Assembly (NCBI GenBank): GCA_004335835.1
Contig: RWJK01001844.1
Span: 33,559 to 97,558, forward strand
From: Scenedesmus sp. ARA3
Taxonomy: Eukaryota; Chlorophyta; Chlorophyceae; Sphaeropleales; Scenedesmaceae
Reading direction: 5' to 3'
Length of the DNA stretch: 64,000 bases
Within the stretch, counting starts at the first letter, position 1; the number at the start of each line of letters is the position of its first letter. Below are positions 29,164 through 49,837 of the stretch, one piece after another. The position numbers and the translations under genes are program-made. Below the pieces are notes generated by a model. It did no database searches. It worked only from the letters and a program-made list of their open reading frames with translations, and was not told where the DNA came from.

Positions 29164-30719
29164 CTAGTGCACGCAGCAGCACGCGCAAGCAGCACGGCAG
29201 CCACACCTGCCGTCGCTGTAATGCTTCCTGCCAGCCCTGCCAACCTCGCAGTCGCTGCTGCTGCGCCACGCCTCGTCATCAGTAGGCCGCAGCAGCGCCA
29301 GCAGGCTGAACACTGCAGGCAGCGCCATCAGCACCGCCTGGATTAGCCCTGTGTAGGGCAGCAGCAGCATCTGCCAGCTGCTGGACCGTGCACAGAAGTC
29401 GGCGCCGATGGCTCTGCAGCTGCCGCAGCCGGGCAGTGTGGCCAGCTGCAGCGTGGTGCAGCTGCTGCTGGGTGCGCAGGGGCAGCGGGAGCAGCCCGCA
29501 GATGCTGCCTGCGCCAGGTTGCACCTGCAGGTGTAGCACAAGCGCCAAAACATGATGCCACACACACACACAGAGCACAGCATGGCAGTAGAGTCGAGCT
29601 CCAAGTATGCATGTTCTGCAGCAGTCATGCAGCAAAATGACAAGACTTACAGACCGACCGGCTGCACAAGACGCATTCCTGCTGCAGTGTGAGAAGTCAG
29701 TCAGGTGTGCAGGTCCAATGGTTGGCAGCAGGGACCTGGGGCATGCCGCACCTGCTGCTGAGGTCCAGGAAGGTCTGTGTGTTGAAGCCACCCATCAGCG
29801 CAGCAAGCGTCACTGAGGCCACAGCATGCAGCGCGGGCAGTGCGGGCCCAGATGACAGGGCAGCAGCCATGCCCTGGGGGCAGCATCACAGGGCGCAACA
29901 TTAAACAGAACAGGTTACAGCAGCCTACACAGCTGTGAGAGGCCCTATGATTGCTGCCGCCCTGCCTGCCTAGGCTGCTTGAGCAGGCCGCGCATGCAGC
30001 ATCCATATGCCGGCAGCTGCAGTGAGCATTCGTGCATGTTGATGCTGACTGCTAATGCCGAGGCAGCCGCACCAGCAATCCCGCGATCAAGGCGCTGCCT
30101 CCAGAGACGATGACGATGTGCATGTACGCCTTGCTGACACCAAAGACCTGCCACGCAGTAGAACAACAAAAAGCCTAGGCTTGAGCAGGTGATCGCAGGG
30201 AGAAGTATATGCAGGTGAGTGGCATGCACATGTACCGCCATTGCTGTGCGCGCCAATGTGTACTCTGCATGCTCTGTGCATGAGCAATTGGGTGTGGCGC
30301 TGCAGCACTGCTGTTTTGGTAGAATTTCAGACTAGTTGCAGCTGATGCAGTTCAAGGTTTGATGCTGCTGCGCTGGCAAGCATGACTGGGGGTGGGTGTT
30401 TGTTTTGGTGTCGCGATGCTCTTCGTGTCAGCCTGTCTCACCAGGAAGAACTGCATCACTGGCACGCCGACGGTGACAAGAATCTGGCACAGGCATCCTG
30501 TGATTGCCTACATGAAGCAGAGTGCAGTCAGTGTATGCAAAGCAACCCGGCTGCCTGCATGTGGCCAGGTCTGTCCAGGTGGCTGCATCCTGCAAGGCTT
30601 GCTGGTGCTGGGTGGTGGTGCTGCTGCTGCTGGAAGTACTGCCTGCACCGACCTTCCCGTATTACGAACAGACTCACCAGAGCGCACAGTCGCGTCATTT
30701 TTGGGCTGCAGCACCGCAT
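29164..30719 (-). CDS. Four-helix membrane protein with cysteine-rich loop, tetraspanin-like layout (5 exons, 221 aa)
   Basis: On the complement the exons are 30719-30678, 30507-30442, 30147-30073, 29873-29752 and 29524-29164, joining in phase to 666 nt. The predicted protein starts MRCCSPKMTRLCAL and has four hydrophobic segments: ITGCLCQILVTVGVPVMQFF, MHIVIVSGGSALIAGLL, ALHAVASVTLAALMGG and LLLPYTGLIQAVLMALPAVF. Between helices 3 and 4 is a loop of about 50 residues with at least nine cysteines, including PGCGSC. This resembles tetraspanin topology, but the diagnostic CCG motif is absent, so I do not assign the family. The C-terminal tail after about residue 190 is also cysteine-rich. The gene is head-to-head with ERGIC3 and may share its promoter. 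The model rests on splice phase and hydrophobicity. Confidence 0.68.
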
Positions 30720-31189
30720 GTTGCTTCCGTAGTGCCTGCAATCGTGTACTGCTTTCGCTGAGCTGGCCTATGCACTACGCCGCAGTTGCGTTCTTCTGTC
30801 TTCAGGTACTTAATTTTATAATGCAGAACGTAATGCAAGCATGCGAATGCCGCTCTCTACAAGCTGCAAGTGCAACCTCTCAAGACCCAAACCGACAGTG
30901 GTCAAAATCCACGATCCAGCTCTTGCACACTCGCACAGCTTGTTAGTCAACTGTTCTTCCACTCGGGGCGGGCGCAGACCTGACCTTCTGCGTATGCAGA
31001 ACCCCAGTGGCCAGTGGGTTGTGTTAGTCATCGCCAACCAACTTTCAAGGTTTCAACAATACCTTTGGCATGGCAGGTCTCATTGGTCCGTTACGTTTGT
31101 TGACGTTTTGCATGTGAGACAGGCAGGTTCACCTGGTTGGTTGAACACCTCGCGAGTAGCCCCAAGCTTGCTCTACGTATTCAGACGCC
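30720..31189. promoter_or_regulatory. Shared 5' region of two divergent genes
   Basis: The 470 bp between the start codon of the - strand membrane protein and that of ERGIC3 must contain both promoters. No TATA-like element is clear. Confidence 0.5.
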
Positions 31190-34100
31190 ATGAGAAAATC
31201 AGAAGGAGGAGGTTTTATGTCTAGCTTAAGCGCTTTAGATGCCTTTCCGAAGGTGAATGAAGACTTCTTCAAGAAGACCATGTCAGGGGGCGTGATCACT
31301 CTTGTGGCGTCTTTCTTGATGGCCCTGCTCTTCTTCTCGGAGCTAAGTGAGTGAACATGTCTAGGAGGGGCGCGCTGACGAGCAGGCTGGCTGCTAGTCT
31401 GCCCTGCAGTGCTGTGCAGCAGTACCACGGTGCTGCATGCAGCACTACCCTTTGTTCACTTCTGCTGCATGCGCATGCTTGCAGGACTATACTTAGCACC
31501 ACAGACTACCCATGAGCTTGTAGTAGACACATCCAGGGGTGCTCACATTGACATCAACGTGAGTTGTATGATTGACAAACATGCTCAGCAAGCTGCAGAT
31601 GACACAGGTTCACATGCTGCTCTAGGAGCAGCCCTGCACATGCCATGCCTTATCTCCTTAACACAGACCGCATGCAAGGTATTACCCCAAAAGCTCCTAT
31701 TGCTGTTATGTTCGTAATTTACAGCAGCGGCTGTTGCCCCTGGTATCACACAAGTAGCCAGGTTGCGCTGTGCCTGGCGTACCGGCGAACACCGTGTACC
31801 CACAAGCTTGCTCCCTGCTGCGTGCAGTTTGATGTGACATTTCCCAAGATGCCTTGCTCTTGGCTCAGTTTAGATGCGATGGACATCAGCGGGGAGATGC
31901 ACCTGGATGTGGTGAGCAGCGCACAGACAGCATCACCCAGGACAGCGCAGAATGTCTGCAGGCTGCTTGATGTATGTGTGTCTTCGGGAGCAGTGGCATG
32001 CGCTCAGCCTTGAGCACGACACAGGGCTAGCACACATGCCTAATAGCAAGCTGGCTTGATGCAGGGCTCAGCACTAGTGCTTGCAGGACAGCGTTGTGCA
32101 GTGTGTAACACACACACTTTGGCAGTTTGCTGGCTTCAACTCCTTGCTGTGTATGCTTGCACGCGTCTGCACATGGCACCTGCGCGGGCTTTTATGTCAA
32201 TATCACACTGGCCATGTTCCTGCAGGCCAGTCATGACATCAAGAAGCAGCGCCTGGGGCCTGGTGGCGCCCCAGTGTCCACAACAGAAGTGCACAATGTG
32301 CACCAGACGCAGAAGAAGCAGAAGGATGGCCAGAACGTCACTTGTGCCAGCTGCTATGGCGCTGAGAGCGAGCAGTACAAGTGCTGCAACACATGCGACG
32401 ATGTGAGAGCCATTTGCCGCGTGCAGCAGCAGATTGGCGCGTGCAGCAGCAGAGACACTTCCTGCAAGGCACCACAGCCTGAGGATGCCAGCAATGAGAG
32501 CGGTTTCTGGGCGCACCACTGCCTGGGCAAGATCAGTTCAGCACTGGTGCCTTGCAGGAGCATTGCCTCCTTTTAGCAGACCCTTTGCTGTGCTGTGCTA
32601 TATCCACATAGATGGTGTCACAGAGTCTAAGCCGCCACCTATGTGCCATGTGTGTTGCTTGGTGCAGGTGCGTGAGGCGTACCAGGCCAAGGGCTGGGTG
32701 CTGAACAACGTCCAGAACATCGAGCAGTGCAAGGACGACGGCTACCTGCAGATGATCAACGAGCAGCAGGGCGAGGGCTGCCACATGTGGGGCCACTTGT
32801 CGGTGAGCAGCAGGCAGGCAGCAAGCTGCGGCCACCGACCCCAGCCGCAGCTAGCTCTGCAGCACAATACTTTCCAGCTAGCGTGGGCTGCTTGCAGGAT
32901 TTTGTCTGCACTGGAGCAGCGTAATGTGCACATCCCAACAAGGCAAAGTCTGCAGGTAGGCTGAAGGATCTGCTTTGCAGGACAGCATCGAGCCTGTGCA
33001 ATGCCCTGTGCCTGTGTCCTGCAGGTGAACAAGGTCGCAGGCAACTTCCACTTTGCTGCTGGGCACTCGTATCAGTCTGGCAGCATGCACATCCACGACA
33101 TGGCGCCTTTCAATGACAAGGTGCTGGACTTCACACACAAGGTCCACAGCCTGTCGTTTGGGCAGCCCTACCCGGTGAGGCGCTGCCGCTGGCGCTGGCT
33201 TGCAATGTTACTGCGGTTTCTGCAAAACATGCCTGCAGGCAGCGCAGCATGTGCAAGGCGGTGTATGGGCTGTTACATGCCAAGAAGCTGAGGTGTGTGA
33301 ACTTGTGCTGGGTCAGCGGCCGGTGCTGCTCTGTCCTGCCACACACCTGACCCTCTTGCAGGGCTGGTTGTTGGCATGTCTGTTGATTTCAACGCTGGTT
33401 CCTGCAAGCCAGGGACAGCTGTTTCGCCAGGCAGCTCTGACCTCCTGTACCTTGCTGCGCTGCCTTGTCTGGTGGTTCCTGCAGGGCATGAAGAACCCTC
33501 TGGATGGCGTGATGCAGCTGGTGCCTCAGAAGGCCACAGGCAGCCACCCACGGCAGAAGGCGCCCACTGGCATGTTCCAGTACTTCCTCAAGGTGAGGCA
33601 GCAGCAGGTGCTGAGTGAAACGGCCGCAGGCGGGCCTGCTTGTGACGGCAGCCTTCTGCATACGGTGGTTTCCTGCAAGCTGGATTCTTGGTGCTGTTGC
33701 ACCACTGCGTTAACGTGCATGTGGTGGGGTGGCGAAGAGACATTGGTACATACTTGCCTCAGCACTGAGCTAGCGCATATTTTGACATGCTGCAGCCAAT
33801 TTGTCTGGCGGCCGCTGTTTGAGTCGATGCCTACAGTTGCATCCTGGCAATTGGAACTGACTTCGTCAATAGCTGCTGGTTCTCTTGTGCGTGCAATCCG
33901 TGGCACAACCAGGCACATCTGGCACAGCTGTAATCTGTCTGTCATGAACATCATGCTGCTGCAGGTGGTGCCCACGGACTACATTGACAAGGCGGGCATC
34001 CGCACCAACACCAACCAGTTCAGCGTGACCGAGAACTTTCGGGAGAGCGCGGAGCCTGCGGCAGGCGGCCGCAGCCTGCCGGGCGTGTTCTTCTTCTACG

Positions 34101-34533
34101 ACCTGTCGCCAATCAAGGTGCGCCTTGGGCGGCTGCATGTCGCATGGTGTGTTTGCGCAGCCAGTGTGGTTGCGGAGTTGCTATGCCGAGCTGCATGTGG
34201 CAGAGTTACAATGTGGACAACATAATAGATTCTAGGTGCTATGTCACGCGATCTGTGCACAGGAACTTATGTGCTGCAGCACCTTGTTGGCCGCATGTCT
34301 AGCTTGTTACAAGTCACTTTGGCTGAGTGTATGGCTTCTCCTCTTGCTGCTGCTTTGGCACTGCTGCCGCACAGGTGCACATCCAGGAGCAGCGCGCCTC
34401 GTTCCTGCACTTCCTCACCAACGTGTGTGCCATCGTGGGCGGCATCTTTGCCGTCAGCGGGCTCATCGACGGCACGGTGTACCAAGCGGAGCAGGTCATC
34501 CGCAAGAAGATAGAGCTGGGCAAGCACAGCTGA
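31190..34533 (+). CDS. ERGIC3: ERGIC3/Erv46-family secretory pathway cargo receptor (9 exons, 398 aa)
   Basis: Exons 31190-31346, 31485-31558, 31828-31911, 32226-32402, 32668-32802, 33025-33174, 33485-33592, 33965-34117 and 34375-34533 join in phase to 1197 nt. SALDAFPKVNEDFFKKTMSG is the conserved N-terminal ERGIC segment. The first membrane helix is VITLVASFLMALLFF. The lumenal domain holds CASCYGAE, CCNTCDD and GCHMWGHL, the conserved cysteine set of Erv46/ERGIC3, then GNFHFAAGHSY and PTGMFQYFLKVVPTDY. SFLHFLTNVCAIVGGIFAVS is the second helix, with a short basic cytosolic tail. The family cycles between ER and Golgi with ERGIC2/Erv41 as a retrieval or cargo receptor. The gene shows none of the partial exon copies seen in its neighbours. 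Confidence 0.96.
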
Positions 34534-35294
34534 GGCTCCTGTTCTCTGCAGCAGCCGAGGCGCGCTGCATATGCATGCTGTACATGTGCATCGTGTGGCG
34601 CCTTGTGGGGCTTGTAGGCATAGAGGCGGGCATTTACTTTATGAGTCAATCGCGTCAAGTACAGTGCAGACAGATAACTGGCAACAGGATTGATCGCAAC
34701 ATATGTCACTGTGTGGCCTTTGTCAGTGTGCTGGAGTGTGTACACCAGCAGCATTCTGCTGGCTAGCCATCTAGTTTGGTTCTTGGGCGTGTTTTGCAGC
34801 TGCCCGCCAATGCATTTACAAGCAGTGCCATGTTGCTTCAATGCAGCTGCGTGTGCATGCAGGAGATCACCTGCATATCTAGATCTGGAAGGGCCTTTGG
34901 TCGTAGAATGACTTGACGGCAGTGCCTGTGCCCTGCTACGCCGCAGTATGTGCGGTACCAATACGTTGAGTTAACCCTACGATGTGACGTGGTTCAGTAC
35001 TGCTTTCAACTTTGTCTGTCGTGACAACCTGTCCAGTAGTGGAGTCTTCTAGACTGCCCACCAGGTTCTGAAAGCTGTATCAGACGTGTGTACTGCCGAG
35101 CATCGTGCTCGGCTTACATCGCCGCTGATCTTACGTCAGGCGCAAAGGAATTCGTCACCCACAGTCTTTATTATGACAGCCACCGAGGCAACACTTGCGG
35201 CACAATTACGGAGCAACACTCAGGAGTGATTAGCGGGTCACAATGCAACAAAGATCTGTTGCCTGTATCAGCAGCCTGGCTGCAGCCAGCTGTC
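34534..35294. other. Convergent intergenic region between ERGIC3 and LTA4H
   Basis: Both flanking genes end here, so this should be the two 3' UTRs plus a short spacer. A TTACA at 35114-35118 (TGTAA on the - strand) could be the LTA4H poly(A) signal. No gene is seen. Confidence 0.45.
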
Positions 35295-43839
<8,545 letters not shown>

Positions 43840-44103
43840 ATGAGCCCTGGCAAGGTGTGCAAGTACATGCCTTGGGGCTGGATGACCACGAATCGCCTCC
43901 GCACAGTGTCAACAACTTTAAAATTACATGCATAACACAAGACACCGATGAAAGACTTGAACAGGCTGTAAACCAGAGAAGCAGTTGTTACTAGGCGTCT
44001 ACTCGCCTGCCCTGCTGTGCTCGAGCTGAAGTCTGGGCGCCCCGCTGCACTCTCCCTCTTTCCCCAGGCCGTCTGTAGCCATTCTAGGGGCATAGCAGTC
44101 AAG
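43840..44103. promoter_or_regulatory. Shared 264 bp promoter region of LTA4H and RPL17
   Basis: The two start codons face away from each other across 264 bp, so this must contain both 5' UTRs and both core promoters. I see no TATA box. A pyrimidine-rich stretch just before the RPL17 start (CTCTCCCTCTTTCCCC, 44050-44065) resembles the initiation tract typical of ribosomal protein genes. Confidence 0.55.
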
Positions 44104-45326
44104 ATGGTCAAGTACGCGAGGGAGCCGGAGAACGCCACCAAGAGCTGCAAGGTCGGCGGCAAGGCAGCTGCTTGCGAAGCTGCTAGATCAAACGGTTAAT
44201 GGTCGTTGAAGAATGCTATACACCTGGCAGCATGTGTCCATGGGTCTACCTGGATGAAGCCTGGCAGCAAGACATACCAGTGCTGCACATCCCTGGTGTC
44301 AACGCTGCATCTGGCATACGAAAAATCTACTTTGGTAGAGGATCGAACCATTTATGTTGCAGCAGCCGGCGTTGAGCAGCTCAGCAGCTAGTTTCTGCTG
44401 CCATGGCGCCTCAGCTGCTTTCCTTTCTGCTGCCTGCAGGCTCGCGGCTCTGACCTGCGTGTTCACATGAAGAACACGCGTGAGACCGCCTTTGCTCTGC
44501 GCAAGATGCAGCTGCAGAAGGCCAAGCGCTACCTGGAGGATGTCGTTGCCCGCAAGCGGTGCATCCCATTCCACAGGTACACTGGCTGCATCGGCCGCAC
44601 TGCACAGGCCAAGAATGAGGGCAGCACCACCCGCCAGGGTCGCTGGCCCGTGAAGTCCTGCGAGTTCCTGCTGAACCTGCTGAAGAACGCTGAGAGTAAT
44701 GCAGAGGTGAGCGCTGCTGCTGCTGCTGCTGCTGCTGCTATTTACTTTTGCACCTTTGCACCAGATCTGGGGCCAACACCTGCAAAGGGGCTGTTAATGA
44801 GGGGCTTGGTGGGGGGGCACTAGTTTCTGTGGCGTCGCAGGTTGAATGGCCGTGTGCAGCTGGCGGCGTCGCGGCAGTGGCACTGGCGGCGGCGGCGGCG
44901 CAGCAGCAGCAGTGGCAGCAGCAGTGGCAGCAGCAATGGCGACAGCGGCAGGCATGGTGGCACAGGCAGACATCAGCCGCAGGTCCTTTGCTGGAGGGGC
45001 CTCAGCATCTACTCAAGGTGCTGCAGCTGCTGCAACAGCAGTGTTCAGCAGCAGTTGCCTGCAGAGTTGCTGCTGGTGGTGCCGGCGCAACGTTTGGGAA
45101 ATGCTGGTGCAGCAGCATGGAGCTGCAGTCGGGGCGCTACAAGCATAGTGACAGCAGCAGTGCGATTGTCACCAGTCATCAGAGGCAGACATCACACAAC
45201 AGCGTGGGAGGTGCTGCTGTACCTTGGCAGTCGGCCCTTCGGCGGCAGCAGCAGCACACCCACCAGCACAGCAGCAGCAGCAGCACAGCAACAACTGTCC
45301 AGCCAAGCCTGCCTCAGTGAGCCTTT

Positions 45327-45357
<31 letters not shown>

Positions 45358-46629
45358 GCTAGTCTTCTGGGCCGCTAAGTTGGATCCCACTAGTGCCGCC
45401 GCTGCCGCCACAGCTAGCAGCCGGTTGCTGGTGGTGCTGCCTGCAGCAGCACACCCCATGCGTCTGCATGCCAGCAGTCACCAAGCACAGCAGTCGGCTA
45501 GTAACCATCACGGTTTTGCTGTGGCAGGCTGTCTTGCGATCTATTGACTGGGCAGGCAGCTCTGGTTTGCGGCCCCGCCGCAACGCGCCAGCAGCTGGCT
45601 TGCCGCCGACCCGCCACTGAACTCCAGGCACATGCACGCACATCACGCCACTCACACTGCTGCTGCTGCTGCTGCTGCTCCTGAACAACCTCAAGAGAAG
45701 GGCCTGGATGTTACGCTCTGTACATCAGCCTCATCCAGGTCAATCCCATAGTACTCATATGCCGCGTGCTGCTGCTGCTGCTGCTGCTGCTTGCTAAACA
45801 CAGGTGAAGGGCCTGGACGTTGATGCGCTGTACATCAGCCACATTTGCGGCATCTCAGGTTGCTGACCTCCCTGTTGCTGCTGCTGCTGCTGCTGCTGCG
45901 CCAACCTCAGGTGAAGGGCCTGGACGTTGACGCGCTGTACATCAGCCACATCCAGGTCAACAAGGCCATGCAGCAGCGCCGCCGCACCTACCGCGCGCAC
46001 GGCCGCATCAACCCCTACATGTCCAGCCCCTGCCACGTGGAGCTCACACTCAGTGAGAAGGAGGCGCCAGTCAAGGGAGAGCAGGTGAGGGCGCGTGCTG
46101 CAGCAGATTGGTGTGAGTCATACATGCGCTGTGCTGTGCTGGCTGCCAGTCAAGGGAGAGCAGCTGCGGCGCGTGTTGCAGCAGATTGGTGTGACTTATT
46201 GATGCGCTGCGCTGTGCTGTCTGGCCAGCAGATGTCGGAGCGTGTTGGAGCAGGGCGGTGTGCGGTGTGCGGCAGTGATGTGCTGTGCTGTGGTGTGCTG
46301 CTGTCACTGGTGTGGTGGTAGGAGCTTGTGTGCGCTGCTGCAGCTGTGCCTGTAGGGCAGGCCCCAGTGCATGGTGTGCCTGTGCTGCATGGCAGGCAGG
46401 GCAGCTCAAGGCTGTGCTTTCAATGCTTGTGCTGGGGGTCACGAGGGACAAGATTTTTTTCATGTTAAGACTGTCCATCTTTACAATAGTATATGCGGCG
46501 TTTACCATGCTGGTGCTGACTGTCGTGCGCTTATTGCCGCTGCTGCTGCTGCTGCTGCAGGAGGACAAGGCAGTGAAGCAGATCAAGGCCCGCCGCGCCA
46601 AGGCTCTGCGCATCGGCGCAAAGGCCTAA
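44104..46629 (+). CDS. RPL17: Cytosolic large-subunit ribosomal protein uL22 (RPL17) (4 exons, 185 aa)
   Basis: Exons 44104-44151, 44440-44706, 45911-46084 and 46561-46629 join in phase to 558 nt. The protein starts [20 protein letters not shown] and contains [56 protein letters not shown] and a short basic tail, a close match to eukaryotic uL22, which lines the peptide exit tunnel. The 1.2 kb intron 2 is unusually long for such a gene. It is filled with CAG/GCA-rich low complexity and two partial copies of exon 3. The uL22 globular domain is complete, so the gene looks functional. Confidence 0.98.
45697..45850 (+). repeat. Two RPL17 exon 3 acceptor-side copies
   Basis: Copies at about 45697-45745 and 45806-45850 repeat the exon 3 start GAAGGGCCTGGACGTTGA... 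(exon starts 45911). The second has a CACAG acceptor and the frame [14 protein letters not shown]; the first has lost a base in the GATGTTACGCTC segment, shifting the frame. Confidence 0.9.
46064..46250 (+). repeat. Tandem copies of the RPL17 exon 3 donor junction
   Basis: A unit of about 75 bp starting GCCAGTCAAGGGAGAGCAG and spanning the exon 3/intron 3 boundary at 46084 is repeated at 46144 and, more diverged, near 46220. In the second copy the donor GT is changed to CT. Confidence 0.8.
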
Positions 46630-47462
46630 GCGCAGTACCAGCAGCAGCAGCAGCAGCAGCAGTTGGGTCAGCAGCCACTTGTGGCAGCTGCCAGCAGCAG
46701 CAGCTGGCGCTGTGGGCGGTGCTGGCAGGCTGTGGCAGCTGTGGGCAGTGGCTGTGGTTTGCTCAGGGGGTAGGTGCGCTTGAGCGCACAGCGGCAACAG
46801 CAGCAGTACTGAGAGAGGGCAGCGTGCTGCTAGCAGGCGTCTGTTGTTAAATGTTGCACGCAACCCTGGCGTAGCTGTAACAGTACCCATACAACGTACT
46901 GATTTGTCTCTTGCAGTGCCTGATGCCAACTCCAGCAGCAGTCAATATCAGAGGCGCAACTGTCGAGGCGCTTGTGACATGTCGCAGGCGGCTGTGACTG
47001 TTTTGGTGTGTACGGCATGCAATTCCGACTTGCGTGAGTCACGTCACAAGCATGACACATATCCTCCACAGCAGATCCCAGTGACGTACACACCATAGAC
47101 TGTCCTTTTTACACCATGCAGCACACACGAGATGCATCTTGATCAATGGAGGTGCGGGTCAGGTGATGGTCGTCATCTTGCTAGCAGTGGTGCAGCTGAA
47201 ACCTGCAATGGTGGATGAAACCAGTCAGCGCTTGGCAACGTGCCCGGGGCCGTGCCCTGGACAGCTGGCCTGCCGGGCCGGCAGGCCGGCTGGCGGTGAC
47301 ATCGGGCCACTGTATGTCACAAGATGAAACATAAACGTACAGACAAGCTGTGTATTCGCCGGCCGCAACAAATTGGCAGCTGTCACTTGCGTCTGCGGGT
47401 TTGTGGTTCGCTGAAACGAATGCGTTTGAATGTGGCGACTTGTTTCGACACCGTGATTGTAA
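46630..47462. other. Intergenic region after RPL17
   Basis: It begins with CAG repeats of the RPL17 3' UTR. TGTAA at 46876-46880 is a possible poly(A) signal. A 21 bp GC-rich palindrome (10 bp arms around one base) lies at 47267-47287. No gene is supported. Confidence 0.45.
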
Positions 47463-49837
47463 ATGGCGGTCACTCGGCTGCAAAAAACGTTGTCTTTGTG
47501 GCAATGTTGGAAGCACCAGCACGAGCATGCACTCCCTGCCACTGCTGATCAGCAGTCTCTGAGTGCAAGCAGTAGCAGCAGCAGGGAAAAGGGCACACCA
47601 GGCACAGCTACAGCGCAGAACGCCCTCCCAATGGACCGTTTCACCATAAGATATTGCATTGTATACTATGGGGCTGGGCACCGTCTACAGAAGACAGAAG
47701 AATTTGCTCTGGGAGGGGTGAGCAGCTCGCACTGTGACAAAAATGACACACCCACAAGATCCTGCACCAACACTCTTGTGGTTGTAGCTCGCAAGCAACG
47801 GGCCAGCCACAAGCACGTGCTGCTGCTTCCTTGCCCGTCTCCTATCCTGCCCTGTGCCGCTCCCCATGCAGAAGAAGCTGTCCAAGCTGAAGCAGCGTGC
47901 GTGTGCCAGCTTGTGCCTTGACCCAGAGGCTGTAGAACTGTGGAGATATGACCGTGCCGCTGACACCACGGGCGCAGAGCCGCTGCCTGGTGACATACGC
48001 GTGACGGATCCAGCTGTGCAGCGGCTGACCACGCTGCTGCTGCAGCACAAGGTCCGCAGCAGCCTGCATAAGCTCTGTGTGTCCTGCCACCTGCAGTGAT
48101 CAGTCTTACGCAAGGCAGGCAGCTGGTGCAGGTGCACTCTGGTTGCCACAGTCACAAGTCCAGCCGGTGGCTTAAACAGCAGAGGCGGCAGCAGCAGCAG
48201 CTGCAGAACAAGAGAGCTTGTCCACACTGCCGTGGGTGCCATGCAACCTGTGTGCCGACATGTTGATCAATATATCATGACAGCATGAGGTCCCTTAGCA
48301 GGCCCAAGCTTGAGGTGGCAGCAGCAACTGACTCCTATCAACCAAGCGTCATCGCTGGGAAACAAAGAATGGATTTCAGCGACCGCTGCTGCTGCTGCCT
48401 GCAACCGCAGCCGCTCCGCCTGAAGGTGCTGTGCCCTGACATCACCAGCAGCGTGCTGCGCGTGGAGCTGGAGGAGACTGTGAGTGCCGCAGCAGCGGGC
48501 ACTGCGCAGCAGCAACACACAAGCACGCAAGCAAACACAGCAGCAGCAGCATGCGTGATGTGTCTGAGAACATGCAGTGGGCCGGACTGGACAGCACATG
48601 CCTTGCTGCTGGAAGCCATGGCGTGGGCGTCAGCAATGAGTGCTGAAGCTTGGTGGCCAATCGCCTGACTGGAGTGCGAACGCCAATGGGTGCCCCGTCC
48701 TGCGCAGCGCTAGCGCCCATAGTGTCGACAGTGAGGTTGCAGTTTTCATATAGGCAATCCTGGTGTGGTGTCAAAGTCTGCCTGCTTAGGGCAGCACACC
48801 CGCAACTGACCGCACTCGTCGTCCCTGCAGCTCTGAATCCTGTGACCTGCTGGCGCTGTTGGCGTACTGCTGGCCCTACTGCTGCCTGTATCGTGTTTGC
48901 GCTGCCGCCTGCAGGACTCTGTGCGCACACTAAAGGCCAAGGCATGTGCGGCTGTGGGCGTGCTGCCCAGCGCTGTGCTGTTGTGGGATGCCTATGATGC
49001 AGATGACCTGCAGCCGCTGGAGCAGCAGCTGGGCAGCAGCCTGGCAGATGCCAACATTGTGCAGGGGCAGGCGCTGCTGCTGGAGCTGCGCAAGCCAAGG
49101 CGCAGGGAGCGGCAGGTGGGTGTCCGCATGATAAACAACACATCCTACACCTGTGGTGTACACCACGTCCACAGCATAACCTTCATGCACCTGGGGGATG
49201 GCGTGAGGAATGCAGCATGGCAAGCTCCACCTTCGAATGTGCATCATGTTGTAGCTGAAAGGTCATGTCCTGCTGAATCTGCTTCTCTTTGGACATCCTG
49301 CACCATATATGCTGCACCTGCAGGGCGAGCTTATCAACAGGCTGCAATTACTTGAAACACCATAAATTTGACAACTGGTTGATGACACGCCCTCATGCCT
49401 GTTTGCAGGAGCAGCACCAGCAGCCAGAGCGCAACGTGCGGCAGCGCCAAGAGGCTAGCAGCAGCAGTGATGTGGCAGCAACAGTACAGAAGATGATGCA
49501 GGGGGCACTGGCTGACATTAAGAGCGCAGTTGCTGGCAGCGTGAAGGATGCAGTGGCTCGCCTGCCGGCGCCGCAACACATCAGCCAGCCAACGTGCTGC
49601 GCAGCCGCGCAGCAGGAGCTGCAGCAGCTGCAGAGCTGCGTGGTGTGCATGGATGCTCCACGCAGTGTGCTGCTGCTGCCCTGCAAGCACCTGGTGCTGT
49701 GTGAGAAGTGCTGCCAGGCGATGCAGCAGCCTGCACAGCGGCGCGGCAGGAGTGCAGCTCATCAGCTCAAACCTGTGGAGTGCCCTGTGTGCAGGCAGCG
49801 TGCTGAAGAGCAGGTGGCTGGCGTCATTCTGTCATAG
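47463..49837 (+). CDS. RING-finger (C3HC4) protein with ubiquitin-like modules (5 exons, 377 aa)
   Basis: Exons 47463-47717, 47872-48051, 48411-48479, 48915-49115 and 49409-49837 join in phase. The C-terminal RING reads CVVCMDAP, then LLLPCKHLVLCEKCC and, 23 residues later, CPVC, an IAP/Mahogunin-like C3HC4 ring of an E3 ubiquitin ligase. Upstream are two segments of beta-grasp appearance, FTIRYCIVYYGAGHR... and PLRLKVLCPDITSSVLRVEL..., each followed by a helix with KLKQRACASL or TLKAKACAAV and a LW(R/D) strand. They resemble the ubiquitin-like units of deubiquitinases. A predicted helix with QKMMQGALADIKSAVAGSVK separates them from the RING. ATG 47463 opens the frame; an ATG at 47631, directly before the first domain, is an equally good start and would give 321 aa. 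No partial exon copies were seen. Confidence 0.8.

Noticed and set aside
44748..45378. Long open frames in RPL17 intron 2
   Set aside because: They consist of CAG/GCA low complexity that stays open in all frames, with no conserved segment.
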